Shown: positions 52,347 through 61,595 of the stretch, piece by piece
Layout: every line of letters begins with the position of its first letter
Position numbering within the stretch: the first letter of the stretch is position 1
Assembly: GCA_963667425.1 (NCBI GenBank)
Contig: OY763407.1
Span: 2,294,001-2,358,000, forward strand
Length of the DNA stretch: 64,000 nucleotides
Direction: 5' to 3'
DNA from: G963667425 sp963667425 [NCBI: bacterium]
Lineage (GTDB): Bacteria > UBP6 > UBA1177
Program-made: the position numbers and the translations under genes
Notes under the pieces: model-generated
Seen by the model: only the letters and a program-made list of their open reading frames with translations
Databases searched by the model: none
Told to the model about the DNA's origin: nothing

Positions 52347-55334
52347 TCAGAAAATAAGATTGCAGCCGCACCCTTCAGCTTTGTCGCATGGAGTACCGAA
52401 ACACTTTTCATTACATGATGGATTGCTGTATTCACATTCAGATGAAATTTGTTTTGAATATATTGGTAGTCCAAAAGGTGTTGAAGAAGATGATGTTCTA
52501 ACACCTCCTGTAGGTATGTAAAAAATAAGACTGTAATTGTCCGGCACTTTAGTTTTTACTGTAATAATGAAATTTTTACTTTCATTTTGCAGAAGAATTT
52601 CCGATATTTTATTAAAAGTAACGGTGTCTGTTTTTTCAAATGATTCTATAATCTGAAGCTGTTTATCATTTTCGTCAACAATATTATTCTTATTAGTATC
52701 AAGATACAGCGATATTTTTGTTATATTTTCTCCATAAATACCATGGTTTTCAGATGTTACAAGGCTTAAATCAATATCTTTAAGTGTGGTCTCTTCATTT
52801 TTTGAGATTATGGAAAAAGACAAAATTTCATATTCTCCACTCAGATTTTCGGGAACAGGAGGCTGATTATCTGTCTTGGTTACAAATAATAGTTTTGAAG
52901 ATTCAGGAATAACAGTGAAAGATTCAAATATTAGTTCATTTTCTATATCAACGCTGTTTGAAACTTCATCATCAATTCTTATGCCTGTCCGGCCTGCAAT
53001 AAAAGGGGTAAAAACAAATGGATCAGGTCCTGTTTCAGCGGATGTCCGAAAATTTGCCAAAACGAGAAAGTAAATCATTTCATTTGTAGGGAAAGTTTTA
53101 TTTATTGCGAATTCAACGCTTCCTCCTATAAGATAGGGGGCAGTTGATATTATTTCTTCATTTTCATCAGCGAGTCCATTTCCATTTTTATCATATATCA
53201 GACGAAAATCTGAAATATGTTCTCTGAGATCTTCTGTGCCTGTTTTAAAATCAAGAAAAACAGAATAAAAATAAAAAGCAGGGTTCATTTCTGTTTTTGC
53301 TTCAGGAGCTATGGCTATCTGAGCAAGAAGCAGGTTGTCTCTGTTTTCGTTAAGATATATAGGATTTCCATTGTTTGACGGACTGTTTTTTCCTTTTTTT
53401 ATATGAAGCACAAGATCTCTTTCGAGACATTCGTCTCCTTCACAGTTTGGCTTGTATACACAGATATTGTCAAGACAGACTTCTCCTGAAGAACAGTGAG
53501 TATCTTCTGTACATTCGACAGAGATACAGAATCCATCTTTGCAGGCTTTTTTTTCCGGGCATTCTTCTGAAGATTCACATTCAGGTTCATCAAGTCTTCC
53601 GCATATTTCCATATCAGGATTTCTGCATATTGAAAGTTCCGGACAGTTTGGATCCATTGTAATTTTTAATGGTACATTTGTGTTTGTTCTGTAAATGGCG
53701 GAATCTTCTTCAATTGATGCGGCAGCTGTAATAAATTCTCCTTTATCCCACGCTGAAACGCCATCAGGTCTGTCAACTTTAAAGCGTATTACAGCCGTGT
53801 CGCAGGTGGTTTTTGCTGATTCCGTGCATGGTTTCATTTCAAATGGAAGTAAATAGCCTTCTTCCAGAGGAAATTCTTTGTCTGTTTCTTCAATTTTTTT
53901 CCATTCTGTAATTTTTCCATTTGTTCTATATTTTATTTCTGTACTTCCTGAGATGTATTTTTCCTGTGACAGAAGTTCTTTTTTTACTAAAATGTTTTTT
54001 GCTGTCTTTTCTCCCCAGTTCTGAATTTTTATTGTGTAGTAAAATGCTCTTTCCATACATACTTTAAATGGATCCTCTGAGCAGCTGCATATATTAAGTT
54101 CTCTTTCTTCAGGAATATCAAAATCTGCGGCTCTTGTATCTACACTTAAAACAAGAAGATTTGTTAATATGACATCCTGATTCGCACTGACTTTGAGGTC
54201 CAGATCTGTATCTCCTTCCTTTAGGTGTCCTTTGCAGTTTTCATTTGAAACAAGAAAAGTGTCCACATCCATGGCATACTGAATTGTTTCTGTGTTAACT
54301 TCTGCTGAATTTCCTCCTATTCCCCCGAGACAGAATGGTTTTGTGTTGTCATCATCATCCCAGTAATATCTGCTGGAAATGGAGTTGTATATTTCCGTAT
54401 AACTTCCCTTATCGGGATTGCATCTGTTTGACAGAGTTTGCCATTCGAGGTTGGGATCGCCTCTGAAGAAAAGGTTTTCCATGTATGTTCCTGGAATTAC
54501 ATTGTCGGGATCTCCTTCAAAGACCATCAATGTTAGTTTAGCATAAGGATTTTCAGGAAAAATGAAATCTGTAACATTTATTTCGGCTTCATTATGCCAG
54601 AAAAGGTCTGTACCGTTATATATATAAATGTTTTTAGGTCGCATTTTTTCATCTGCCGAGGAATAAACAAGAAGTATCGCCCACCCTGAAACCATTGTCG
54701 AACTTAGCATGTAAGTTTTGTCTTCTGTGCATTCAAGGTTTGAAACAGTGTATGTTCCTGCTATAAAGTCTGATAAATTCTCAAACCCAAGGTTGCTTCC
54801 CTGTTCATAGATTTTTTTAAAAAAATAGGTGATATCCATTCTATAGGTAAAATATGCGATATTATCCTGAGAAATTATCTTTTTCACACTTTCATATTTA
54901 AAACTGTCAGGGTCTCCAAGATAATGTGGATCACCTTCTATTTTTTCAGAAAATTCCATAGAGCTGTATAATGTGTTTTTAAATTTCAGAGTTATATTAT
55001 TATCAACCTGATCGGCAAATTTTGATGGATCTACGGCGCTTGTCCATATAATAAATGCTCTTTCAATATACGCATCTGTTGGAAAATATTTTGATGATAG
55101 TTTGTAGCTGCTTGAAGATTTGCAGTTGTCCGCCTGCGGGTTTCCTGAAGAATCATTTATGGAGTCTTTATTTGATAAAAGAGATTTAAACAAAACAAAG
55201 TAATCCATATTATATTGTTCCCACTTAAGTTCTTCGCCGTCATATGTGGAAACGTTTGGACCCAGAAGAGATGCTCCATTTATCGTAACAGTAATTAAAA
55301 GAATAAGTACTGCTGTAACATCTCTTACTGACAA
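52347..55334 (-). CDS. Large Cys-rich secreted surface protein
   Basis: A 995-residue exported protein. The start is TTG (55332-55334) with AAGGAG eight bases upstream. A signal peptide (about 1-21) leads to about 380 residues of unknown strand-rich sequence, a DUF11-like region (about 400-590), then a short Cys block with EDTHCSSGEVC and ECSSEEC-type repeats near 600-660. A later region has two Asp-rich EF-hand-like calcium loops, DKNGNGLADENE (about 745) and DTNKNNIVDEND (about 905). The end is Cys-rich. It lies 5 bases after the C-terminal protease. Function unknown; cell-surface adhesion or structure is possible. Confidence 0.7.
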   Translation of the reverse strand: MSVRDVTAVLILLITVTINGASLLGPNVSTYDGEELKWEQYNMDYFVLFKSLLSNKDSINDSSGNPQADNCKSSSSYKLSSKYFPTDAYIERAFIIWTSAVDPSKFADQVDNNITLKFKNTLYSSMEFSEKIEGDPHYLGDPDSFKYESVKKIISQDNIAYFTYRMDITYFFKKIYEQGSNLGFENLSDFIAGTYTVSNLECTEDKTYMLSSTMVSGWAILLVYSSADEKMRPKNIYIYNGTDLFWHNEAEINVTDFIFPENPYAKLTLMVFEGDPDNVIPGTYMENLFFRGDPNLEWQTLSNRCNPDKGSYTEIYNSISSRYYWDDDDNTKPFCLGGIGGNSAEVNTETIQYAMDVDTFLVSNENCKGHLKEGDTDLDLKVSANQDVILTNLLVLSVDTRAADFDIPEERELNICSCSEDPFKVCMERAFYYTIKIQNWGEKTAKNILVKKELLSQEKYISGSTEIKYRTNGKITEWKKIEETDKEFPLEEGYLLPFEMKPCTESAKTTCDTAVIRFKVDRPDGVSAWDKGEFITAAASIEEDSAIYRTNTNVPLKITMDPNCPELSICRNPDMEICGRLDEPECESSEECPEKKACKDGFCISVECTEDTHCSSGEVCLDNICVYKPNCEGDECLERDLVLHIKKGKNSPSNNGNPIYLNENRDNLLLAQIAIAPEAKTEMNPAFYFYSVFLDFKTGTEDLREHISDFRLIYDKNGNGLADENEEIISTAPYLIGGSVEFAINKTFPTNEMIYFLVLANFRTSAETGPDPFVFTPFIAGRTGIRIDDEVSNSVDIENELIFESFTVIPESSKLLFVTKTDNQPPVPENLSGEYEILSFSIISKNEETTLKDIDLSLVTSENHGIYGENITKISLYLDTNKNNIVDENDKQLQIIESFEKTDTVTFNKISEILLQNESKNFIITVKTKVPDNYSLIFYIPTGGVRTSSSSTPFGLPIYSKQISSECEYSNPSCNEKCFGTPCDKAEGCGCNLIF

Positions 55335-55339
55335 GTTTT

Positions 55340-58270
55340 TTACTCCTTGTTATTTTCGCCTTTTGTGTAGAAAAAGTATTTGATTTCCGAATTTCTTTTT
55401 TCTTCGTCACTGCTTTTGGAAATAACAGTGATTCGATTTGACTTTTCCGTAAAGGAAAGGGGAACTTCTATTTTTATTGTTCCATTCGGCTGTTTTTGAA
55501 ATTCATTCGGATCTGTCAGTCTTGCATAATATATTTTTTTGTCGTTCATAAAGACAAGCACATCTTTTGTCTCTTCTGAAACTTCAAAAGTTATCATTCC
55601 ATCTTTTGAATCTGTTATGACAGGGTTTTCATCAACAATTATTTGAGGCATATGAACGTCATACTGTATATTAAGTGTGAACGCTTTTTCTTTTTCACTT
55701 TTTTCCACAGCTGCTATATTGGAGTTCTTTACCCACAAACCGTTATTTATTCTGTAGTATTCGCCGCATTTTCCATCAGTTTTTGTTGTAAATGGATTTG
55801 AGACTGATGCTACAATTGTTTTTGCCGCTGCGGTTTTGTAGAGAGGTGTTTTGCTGTTTATTGATATTTCTTTTTCCGCATTTTCAAAAATGCAGCCTTT
55901 AAATTGTGAAACAGGAAGCGAAAATCCTGCTGAAAAACGGGTTTTGAAATCATAAACAGAGAGTACAAGTTTAATTTTTTTATCACTTTCAGCATTTGAA
56001 GAAATTTTGAATTCAAAATCGAATTCTTTTTCTTCACCCGATTTCATTTTGATAGATTCGCTTCCTTTTTTGATGAAAACAGCATTACTTGATGTTGTGT
56101 TAAGTATCATTATTCTTCCGTCGTAGATTTCTCCTTTTCCTTCATTTTTAAGCCAGATATGAAGTTTCACATCTTCGTTTTCTTCAAGGATTCCATTTTT
56201 GTTGCCTGAAACTTCTTCTATTGTGTAATTCATTGTTGTTTCAGGCATTTCTACGTTTTTAACTTCAAAAATGAATTCTTTGGACAAAAGTTCCTTACCT
56301 GTTCCGTTTTGAAAGAAACGAACAGTTACAGGTTCTTTTCTCCATGATGCATTTTCTGTTATTTTTACAGGAACATCTCTTACAACGTTTTTATCAAAAG
56401 CACCGAAAATAATCTCTTCATTTTTTAGAGAAGGAATTTCTGTATCAAGGTAAGCTGTAATATTTTCTATCTTTTCAGGATATGAAAGTTTAAATTTAAG
56501 ATGATTCTCCTTACCGGCTTCCAGTATTTTAGGAGATATTAGTTCAACTGTCAGCTTTTCAGGGTCGATATCTTTTACAGATGTCCTTTCATCCCAGTTT
56601 ATTTCAAGTTGCTTTAATTTTTCAGAGATGGTTTTCCATTCCTCATCTTCAATTATTTTTGATGTTGCAGTTAAGGATGAATCTGATTCTTTTGTTTCTG
56701 TAGCTTTTTTAATAAGTCGCAGAGTCAGCTCTATTTCTTCATCTGATATGAATTCATTGACTTTTCTTTTTCTCCTTTCTTTTATCAGTTCTTCCATTTC
56801 CTTGTATTCTTTAAAAAACCTTATTGTTTCAAGCGGTTTTTCTATTTCTTTAGGTGCAAATTTACTTTCTATATGTTCTGCAAGATCTTTTTCTTTGCGC
56901 ATAAAGGAATCAGTTTTAAATATAGATATTTTTCTTTTGTCAATGTATACAGGAAGGTATTCTATATTTGGGGAAACTCCAACTGATTGAATTGAAATAT
57001 TTCCAGGGGTCAGGTACTGATCTATTGTCAGTTTCAGTCCTCCACCTGAAGGAATTCTGAAAAGATTCTGAACAGATCCTTTTCCAAATGTTTTACGTCC
57101 TACAACTGTTGCTCTGCCATTGTTTTTGAGTGCGGCAGTAACAATTTCCGCTGCAGAAGCACTTCCTTCATTTGTCATTACTATAATAGGAGTATCTGTT
57201 ATGTCTTCTGTTTGTTCTTTTGCTTCAGTTGTTTCTATTGCGTCTCCTCCAAATCCATTGACTGTCGCTACAATAACTCCTTTGCTTAAGAATCTGTCTG
57301 AAACTTTAATTGCCTGAGATAAAAGACCTCCAGGATTATTTCTGAGATCAAGAATAATATAGGAAAGTCCTTTTTTCTGAAGTTCTTTAAGAGCCGCATC
57401 CATTTGAGAGTATGTGTTTTCCTGAAATCCGGTAAGTTTTATATATCCAACTCCCAGAGCAGGCATTGCCGAAATAACTGACTTAACTTTTATAATAGCT
57501 CGTACAAGATCCATTTTTATTAGATCTGGAACGCCTTCTCTTTTTACATAAATTGTTATTTTTGTTCCAGGGTCTCCTCTCATTCTGTCAACAGCTTTGT
57601 TGAGCGTCATGTTGATAGCACTTTCATCATCTATCTGTACTATTATATCGCCTGCTTCAACACCTGCTTTTTCTGCCGGAGTTCCTGCCATTGGACTTAC
57701 AACTGCAATTTCTCCATCATCATTCATAGATATTACTATTCCGAGTCCTCCGAAATTTCCTTCTGTGGATGATGTGAAATCATTGAATTCTTCAGGTGTG
57801 AATATATATGAATGAGGATCAAGTTTGTGAAGCATGCCATTAATGGCTGCATATTCCACATCACTGAGTTTTCCGTCATCTTTAGGTATGTAGTTTTCTT
57901 CTATTTTGCTGTAAACCTGACGCAGAACTATTCCCACGTCCCATATGTCTTTAAGTCGCTGAACTGGAATTGTGAATTTTTTATTGTAGATCTGAAGTCG
58001 TACATTTTTATCTGTTTCATTATATGATGCAACTATTTCAGGAAATCCATCCTGAAGAGCATCAAGAGAACCAATCAGAAGATCTGATGGCTGAAGCTTT
58101 GATTTGTTGAGATATCTTGTTTTTACAGCATTGATTGTAAACAATGTTGTCTCAGCTTTTGAAATGGAAAAATCTTCATCTGTTCTGTTAAACTGATCAA
58201 AAATTCCAGCTTCGAGTAATGTGGCTACAAAAACAATAAATAGAAAAGCAATAAAGACCTTTTTGCGCAT
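55340..58270 (-). CDS. S41 C-terminal processing peptidase with long C-terminal extension
   Basis: About 976 residues. A signal/membrane anchor (about 1-22) precedes a conserved N-terminal region, a PDZ domain (about 170-255) and an S41 protease with the catalytic Ser in NEGSASAAEI (about 370) and Lys in TFGKGSVQ (about 397). After about residue 440 there is an extension of more than 500 residues, including CARDB-like beta-sandwich segments (GNKNGILEENEDVKLHI near 700). CtpA proteins are typically 400-550 residues. ATG 58270 is used, supported by GAGGAG seven bases upstream; an in-frame TTG at 58306 is weaker. The Cys-rich gene 5 bases downstream may be a substrate. Confidence 0.85.
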   Translation of the reverse strand: MRKKVFIAFLFIVFVATLLEAGIFDQFNRTDEDFSISKAETTLFTINAVKTRYLNKSKLQPSDLLIGSLDALQDGFPEIVASYNETDKNVRLQIYNKKFTIPVQRLKDIWDVGIVLRQVYSKIEENYIPKDDGKLSDVEYAAINGMLHKLDPHSYIFTPEEFNDFTSSTEGNFGGLGIVISMNDDGEIAVVSPMAGTPAEKAGVEAGDIIVQIDDESAINMTLNKAVDRMRGDPGTKITIYVKREGVPDLIKMDLVRAIIKVKSVISAMPALGVGYIKLTGFQENTYSQMDAALKELQKKGLSYIILDLRNNPGGLLSQAIKVSDRFLSKGVIVATVNGFGGDAIETTEAKEQTEDITDTPIIVMTNEGSASAAEIVTAALKNNGRATVVGRKTFGKGSVQNLFRIPSGGGLKLTIDQYLTPGNISIQSVGVSPNIEYLPVYIDKRKISIFKTDSFMRKEKDLAEHIESKFAPKEIEKPLETIRFFKEYKEMEELIKERRKRKVNEFISDEEIELTLRLIKKATETKESDSSLTATSKIIEDEEWKTISEKLKQLEINWDERTSVKDIDPEKLTVELISPKILEAGKENHLKFKLSYPEKIENITAYLDTEIPSLKNEEIIFGAFDKNVVRDVPVKITENASWRKEPVTVRFFQNGTGKELLSKEFIFEVKNVEMPETTMNYTIEEVSGNKNGILEENEDVKLHIWLKNEGKGEIYDGRIMILNTTSSNAVFIKKGSESIKMKSGEEKEFDFEFKISSNAESDKKIKLVLSVYDFKTRFSAGFSLPVSQFKGCIFENAEKEISINSKTPLYKTAAAKTIVASVSNPFTTKTDGKCGEYYRINNGLWVKNSNIAAVEKSEKEKAFTLNIQYDVHMPQIIVDENPVITDSKDGMITFEVSEETKDVLVFMNDKKIYYARLTDPNEFQKQPNGTIKIEVPLSFTEKSNRITVISKSSDEEKRNSEIKYFFYTKGENNKE

Positions 58271-58317
58271 TTTATTTCTCCTCTCAAGGGATATTTCGTG
58301 TTCCAATTAAAAACTCC

Positions 58318-58959
58318 TCAAAGTGCAATACCAAAAACCTTATTAAAAAGAAATTCTATTCTTCCAATAAGTATGGACATTCTCGACATGACAGTATATC
58401 CAAAAGCTGTTCCAAGAGCAATCATGATATAGATCATTCCTATATTTCCAGCATTTTTTACAAAAAAATTGCTTTTATACGTTCTTAGGAAATTGAGCAG
58501 AACGGTTACAACTCCTACATAAACGATGATATTGTTAACAGATGTTGCCCAGTCAATATTCCCTGTTTCTGTAAAAACTACAAATCCGAATATATTTGAA
58601 CTTATCTGAAGAATAATATATGAACGGAGATAGTATATAAAATTTACTCCGGCGTATATTCCTACAGCAAATGCTATGGGTATTTTTGATATCCATCTGG
58701 TTTTCTGATTAAAGGAGAGGAAAAGTGAAAGTCCGAGAAAAAGAGGGACAAGATAGATCAGCTCGCCCCTTAAAAGCGGTTCAAAAAGTTTCGGTATAAG
58801 AATATCATAAAGCCATAATGAGAAAAAATATCCTGCAGAAACACCTATAAAAAGTGCCTCTGCAAATTTATAAAAAATGTTGTCTCTAAAAAGTATACTG
58901 AAAACAGAAACTGTTAAAAAAGCTCCTATCCAAATATTTATATCCGTAGAGATATTCAT
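58318..58959 (-). CDS. Integral membrane protein of the MutL-like/DUF6754 cluster (213 residues)
   Basis: A 213-residue protein with about six membrane helices and short loops. It ends TVMSRMSILIGRIEFL, a block I recall from a membrane protein in Chloroflexota neighbourhoods with DUF6754. LIYLVPLFLGLSLFLS and FIGVSAGYFF also match that memory. No catalytic motif is visible. It overlaps the next upstream gene by 4 bases and is followed by the protease gene 48 bases downstream. The function is unknown. Confidence 0.65.
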   Translation of the reverse strand: MNISTDINIWIGAFLTVSVFSILFRDNIFYKFAEALFIGVSAGYFFSLWLYDILIPKLFEPLLRGELIYLVPLFLGLSLFLSFNQKTRWISKIPIAFAVGIYAGVNFIYYLRSYIILQISSNIFGFVVFTETGNIDWATSVNNIIVYVGVVTVLLNFLRTYKSNFFVKNAGNIGMIYIMIALGTAFGYTVMSRMSILIGRIEFLFNKVFGIAL

Positions 58960-59813
58960 TTTTTTCTTTTTCCTAAAAAAAATATTACGTTCGTAAGCAC
59001 AATAAGTGCTATCAGCAGAACATGAACAGCAACCTGAACACGCATTGTTTTAACAGCTTTATGTTCTTTTTCAGGAAGTTTTAGCAAAAGTTCATAGTCG
59101 GCTGCGCCTTTTAATCCGGCAAGAAATGCATCAATTTGTTTGGACTGAACAAAAGGATATACATTGGCAACGATTGATGCAGTTGTTCCTGCTAGAACTT
59201 TCGTTGTCAGACCTCTCCCTTTTACAAATTCTTTATAAACAACAGGAATATATATCGCATCGATAAATCCTGAAGAGAAATCTATGATTGAATTTACGTT
59301 CATAATGTCAGGATTTAGTGTTATAATTTCCATTTCTGATGTTTTATGTCCGTAAAAATCTTTTGGAAATGTCATTTGAAAATCTGCCATAAAAGATTCA
59401 ACAGCAATAATTCCGCCTGTTATATAACCAAGATTTACATAATCTTTTCCGTAAATTAATCCCTTTTCTCCTGAAGCTCCGTTTTTTATATTCTTTTCAA
59501 CAACTTTGTGAATAATGCCGGGGCCTTCGGGTGTAAGAGAGACAAAAATCATTTTTATGTTTCTGGCCATACATTGTTTTACAGAAGCTTCAAGCATTGG
59601 ATCCAGCTCTGTGTTTGATGAAAAATCGTACTCTACGGAGAAAAGAACTGTTGATTCAGGAGGGATTGATGATATTTTTTCATAAAACTGATGTGAAAGC
59701 TTACTTGGTGCAATTGTAACATCTATTTTCATTATTTCGGCAACAACTATCACTGTAAGCAGAAGAATATATAGATGGATTGGTTTTATTTCCAGTTTAG
59801 GTTTATTTTCCAT
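58956..59813 (-). CDS. Membrane protein with large extracytoplasmic domain (about 285 residues)
   Basis: A protein with one N-terminal membrane helix, an alpha/beta extracytoplasmic region (about 40-250) and a final helix near the C-terminus. The central domain contains VLFSVEYDF, IFVSLTPEGPGI and YGKDYVNLGYITGGIIAV, reminiscent of sugar- or nucleotide-binding Rossmann-like folds but not identifiable. I favour ATG 59813 (GGAG six bases upstream) over ATG 59825, which would overlap the preceding gene by 23 bases. Part of the DUF6754-like run. Confidence 0.6.
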   Translation of the reverse strand: MENKPKLEIKPIHLYILLLTVIVVAEIMKIDVTIAPSKLSHQFYEKISSIPPESTVLFSVEYDFSSNTELDPMLEASVKQCMARNIKMIFVSLTPEGPGIIHKVVEKNIKNGASGEKGLIYGKDYVNLGYITGGIIAVESFMADFQMTFPKDFYGHKTSEMEIITLNPDIMNVNSIIDFSSGFIDAIYIPVVYKEFVKGRGLTTKVLAGTTASIVANVYPFVQSKQIDAFLAGLKGAADYELLLKLPEKEHKAVKTMRVQVAVHVLLIALIVLTNVIFFLGKRKK

Positions 59814-60903
59814 CATCTTCTCCATCGTAAGGACGTTCTATTCCAAGTAAAAGTTTTAAGGAATAAAAACAGATACCTAAACCGGTTGATATAAGAATTG
59901 CTCTTTGTGCAGACATGTTTGGTACAAAAAGAAGCCAGTCAAGAAGTGCACTGAACTGAAGTTCTTTAATTTCTGCTGTATCTGCAACTATTTTTCCAAA
60001 AGAAATATGCCCTAAAAGAACAATTGTTGCAGAAATGACAAAAACAGTTGCAAAACTGTTTTTAAGCCGGAATGATTTAAAGATGATAGCTATTATAGAA
60101 AATGCAAGAAGTGCAAAAAAAGCTGTGGAAAGTGGTTTGTAAAAAACATCAAAAATCCATGTAAGACTCTGTTTCCTGTCTGTTTTTCTTATAGATAAAT
60201 CCTGTTTTATAAGAGTTCTGATCCTGATTTCAGCCGTATTGCTAAATCCATATAAAGAAACAGATTTTCTAATTTTTGTGTTTTCTATTACAGAATAAGC
60301 GATGTCCTGTGAAAAATTATCAATTCTAAGTGAAAATTCTTTAATATTCTTTGCATCTTTTCTAAAAACAGAATTTTCCATAAGTTTAGGATCAAGCTTT
60401 GAATCATCATTAAAAAAAGAAAGATACTGCTGAAGTGTAAAACCACTTTCTTTTAATTCTTTTTCTTCAGGAATGTAATAAGGAGCAATATCTTTCGATA
60501 TTAACAGAGTAAGTTTTTCTTTAGCCGGATGAAAAGAAAAATAAGGGTCATTGGAAATTGCTTCTGCAACAATTTTTCTTACCAGTTCAGGTTTTCCTGC
60601 AAAATAGTTTGCAGAGTTAAAAATAGTTCTGTTCCAGTTTATGAAGCCTGCCGAAACTGTTATAAAAAAGGAAATAATAATAACAAGAGAATATATTTTG
60701 CCGTTTCCATTTTCACTTTTTAATCTTTTAAGATTTTTATGCAGAAGATTAAATACTCCAAGCATAAGAGCAAAAACTGATATAAGTATTACCCAATTTC
60801 TCAGTATTTCAGCATATTTATCAAAAAAAGATGTGAAAGACTGCATAACAAAGAAAAAACCTAAACTGACAGCTGTAAATAGGGGAAGATATTTCTTTAT
60901 CAC
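59803..60903 (-). CDS. Membrane protein of the MutL-like/DUF6754 cluster (366 residues)
   Basis: A 366-residue protein with about three N-terminal membrane helices, an extracytoplasmic region (about 110-240) and four C-terminal helices. The last block KPLSTAFFALLAFSII...ILLGHISFGKI and the end LLGIERPY agree with the LGIERSY-type ending I recall from Chloroflexota homologues. The start is GTG at 60901-60903, with GGTGGA upstream and a 4-base overlap with the previous stop (GTGA). Function unknown. Confidence 0.62.
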   Translation of the reverse strand: MIKKYLPLFTAVSLGFFFVMQSFTSFFDKYAEILRNWVILISVFALMLGVFNLLHKNLKRLKSENGNGKIYSLVIIISFFITVSAGFINWNRTIFNSANYFAGKPELVRKIVAEAISNDPYFSFHPAKEKLTLLISKDIAPYYIPEEKELKESGFTLQQYLSFFNDDSKLDPKLMENSVFRKDAKNIKEFSLRIDNFSQDIAYSVIENTKIRKSVSLYGFSNTAEIRIRTLIKQDLSIRKTDRKQSLTWIFDVFYKPLSTAFFALLAFSIIAIIFKSFRLKNSFATVFVISATIVLLGHISFGKIVADTAEIKELQFSALLDWLLFVPNMSAQRAILISTGLGICFYSLKLLLGIERPYDGEDDGK

Positions 60904-61595
60904 GATTCCACCATATTTGCTATTGTTATTACAACACCTGAAATAACAATGAAAAGTATTATGAGAATTTTTACAATATCTGATGCCAGAATTGCCGCTT
61001 TTTCATAAATATTTTCTGATAATGCTGCCGGTAAATTAAACATGTCCTCTCCCATAACAGTTACGTTTGTTGATGTTATGAAAAATGGAAGCTGATCATT
61101 ATTTGCAGTACCTGCAAACTGAAAGGTTTTATCAAGAGATGCCGATTCACTCATAAGAAATGATTCTGCACCAAAGAGTCCCATATAAATAACAGTTTGA
61201 AGCTTTTCTCTTTTTATTTTACCGGAAACATATGCCGCAAGAGCAAAAGGTTCCATTGAAATATAATCAGCATTTACGAGTGCTTCATCAAGCACTTTAA
61301 ACATAAATGGAGAGCCTGATACAGCGGAAACTTCAATTCCGTATTCTTTTGAAAGCTTTATTATTTTCTTAAGAAATGAAATACTCACCATGGACTGTGG
61401 ATCGGTGATCTCCCCTGTTCCTGGAACATAAAGCAGCGTTCCTCCTGTTTCTGAAAGCAGATATATGATTTTTTTCAGATTTTCCACTCTATCCATATCG
61501 AGATCTATGAGTATTGATAAATTTCTTTTTATAATGTAAACCGCCAGAGTATAGCTTATTATAAGTGTTGCAAGAAGAAGCATTTCAAGAAACAT
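60900..61595 (-). CDS. DUF6754-like membrane protein
   Basis: A 231-residue protein with an N-terminal and a C-terminal membrane helix and a soluble domain between them. The segments GGTLLYVPGTGEI, YISMEPFALAAYVSGKI, MGLFGAESFLMSE, QLPFFITSTN and MGEDMFNLPAALSE match the pattern I remember for DUF6754 (the usual GEELFAAGAYLS becomes GEDMFNLPAALS). No enzymatic residues can be assigned. It overlaps both neighbours (1 and 4 bases). The family call is from memory, without a search. Confidence 0.6.
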   Translation of the reverse strand: MFLEMLLLATLIISYTLAVYIIKRNLSILIDLDMDRVENLKKIIYLLSETGGTLLYVPGTGEITDPQSMVSISFLKKIIKLSKEYGIEVSAVSGSPFMFKVLDEALVNADYISMEPFALAAYVSGKIKREKLQTVIYMGLFGAESFLMSESASLDKTFQFAGTANNDQLPFFITSTNVTVMGEDMFNLPAALSENIYEKAAILASDIVKILIILFIVISGVVITIANMVES

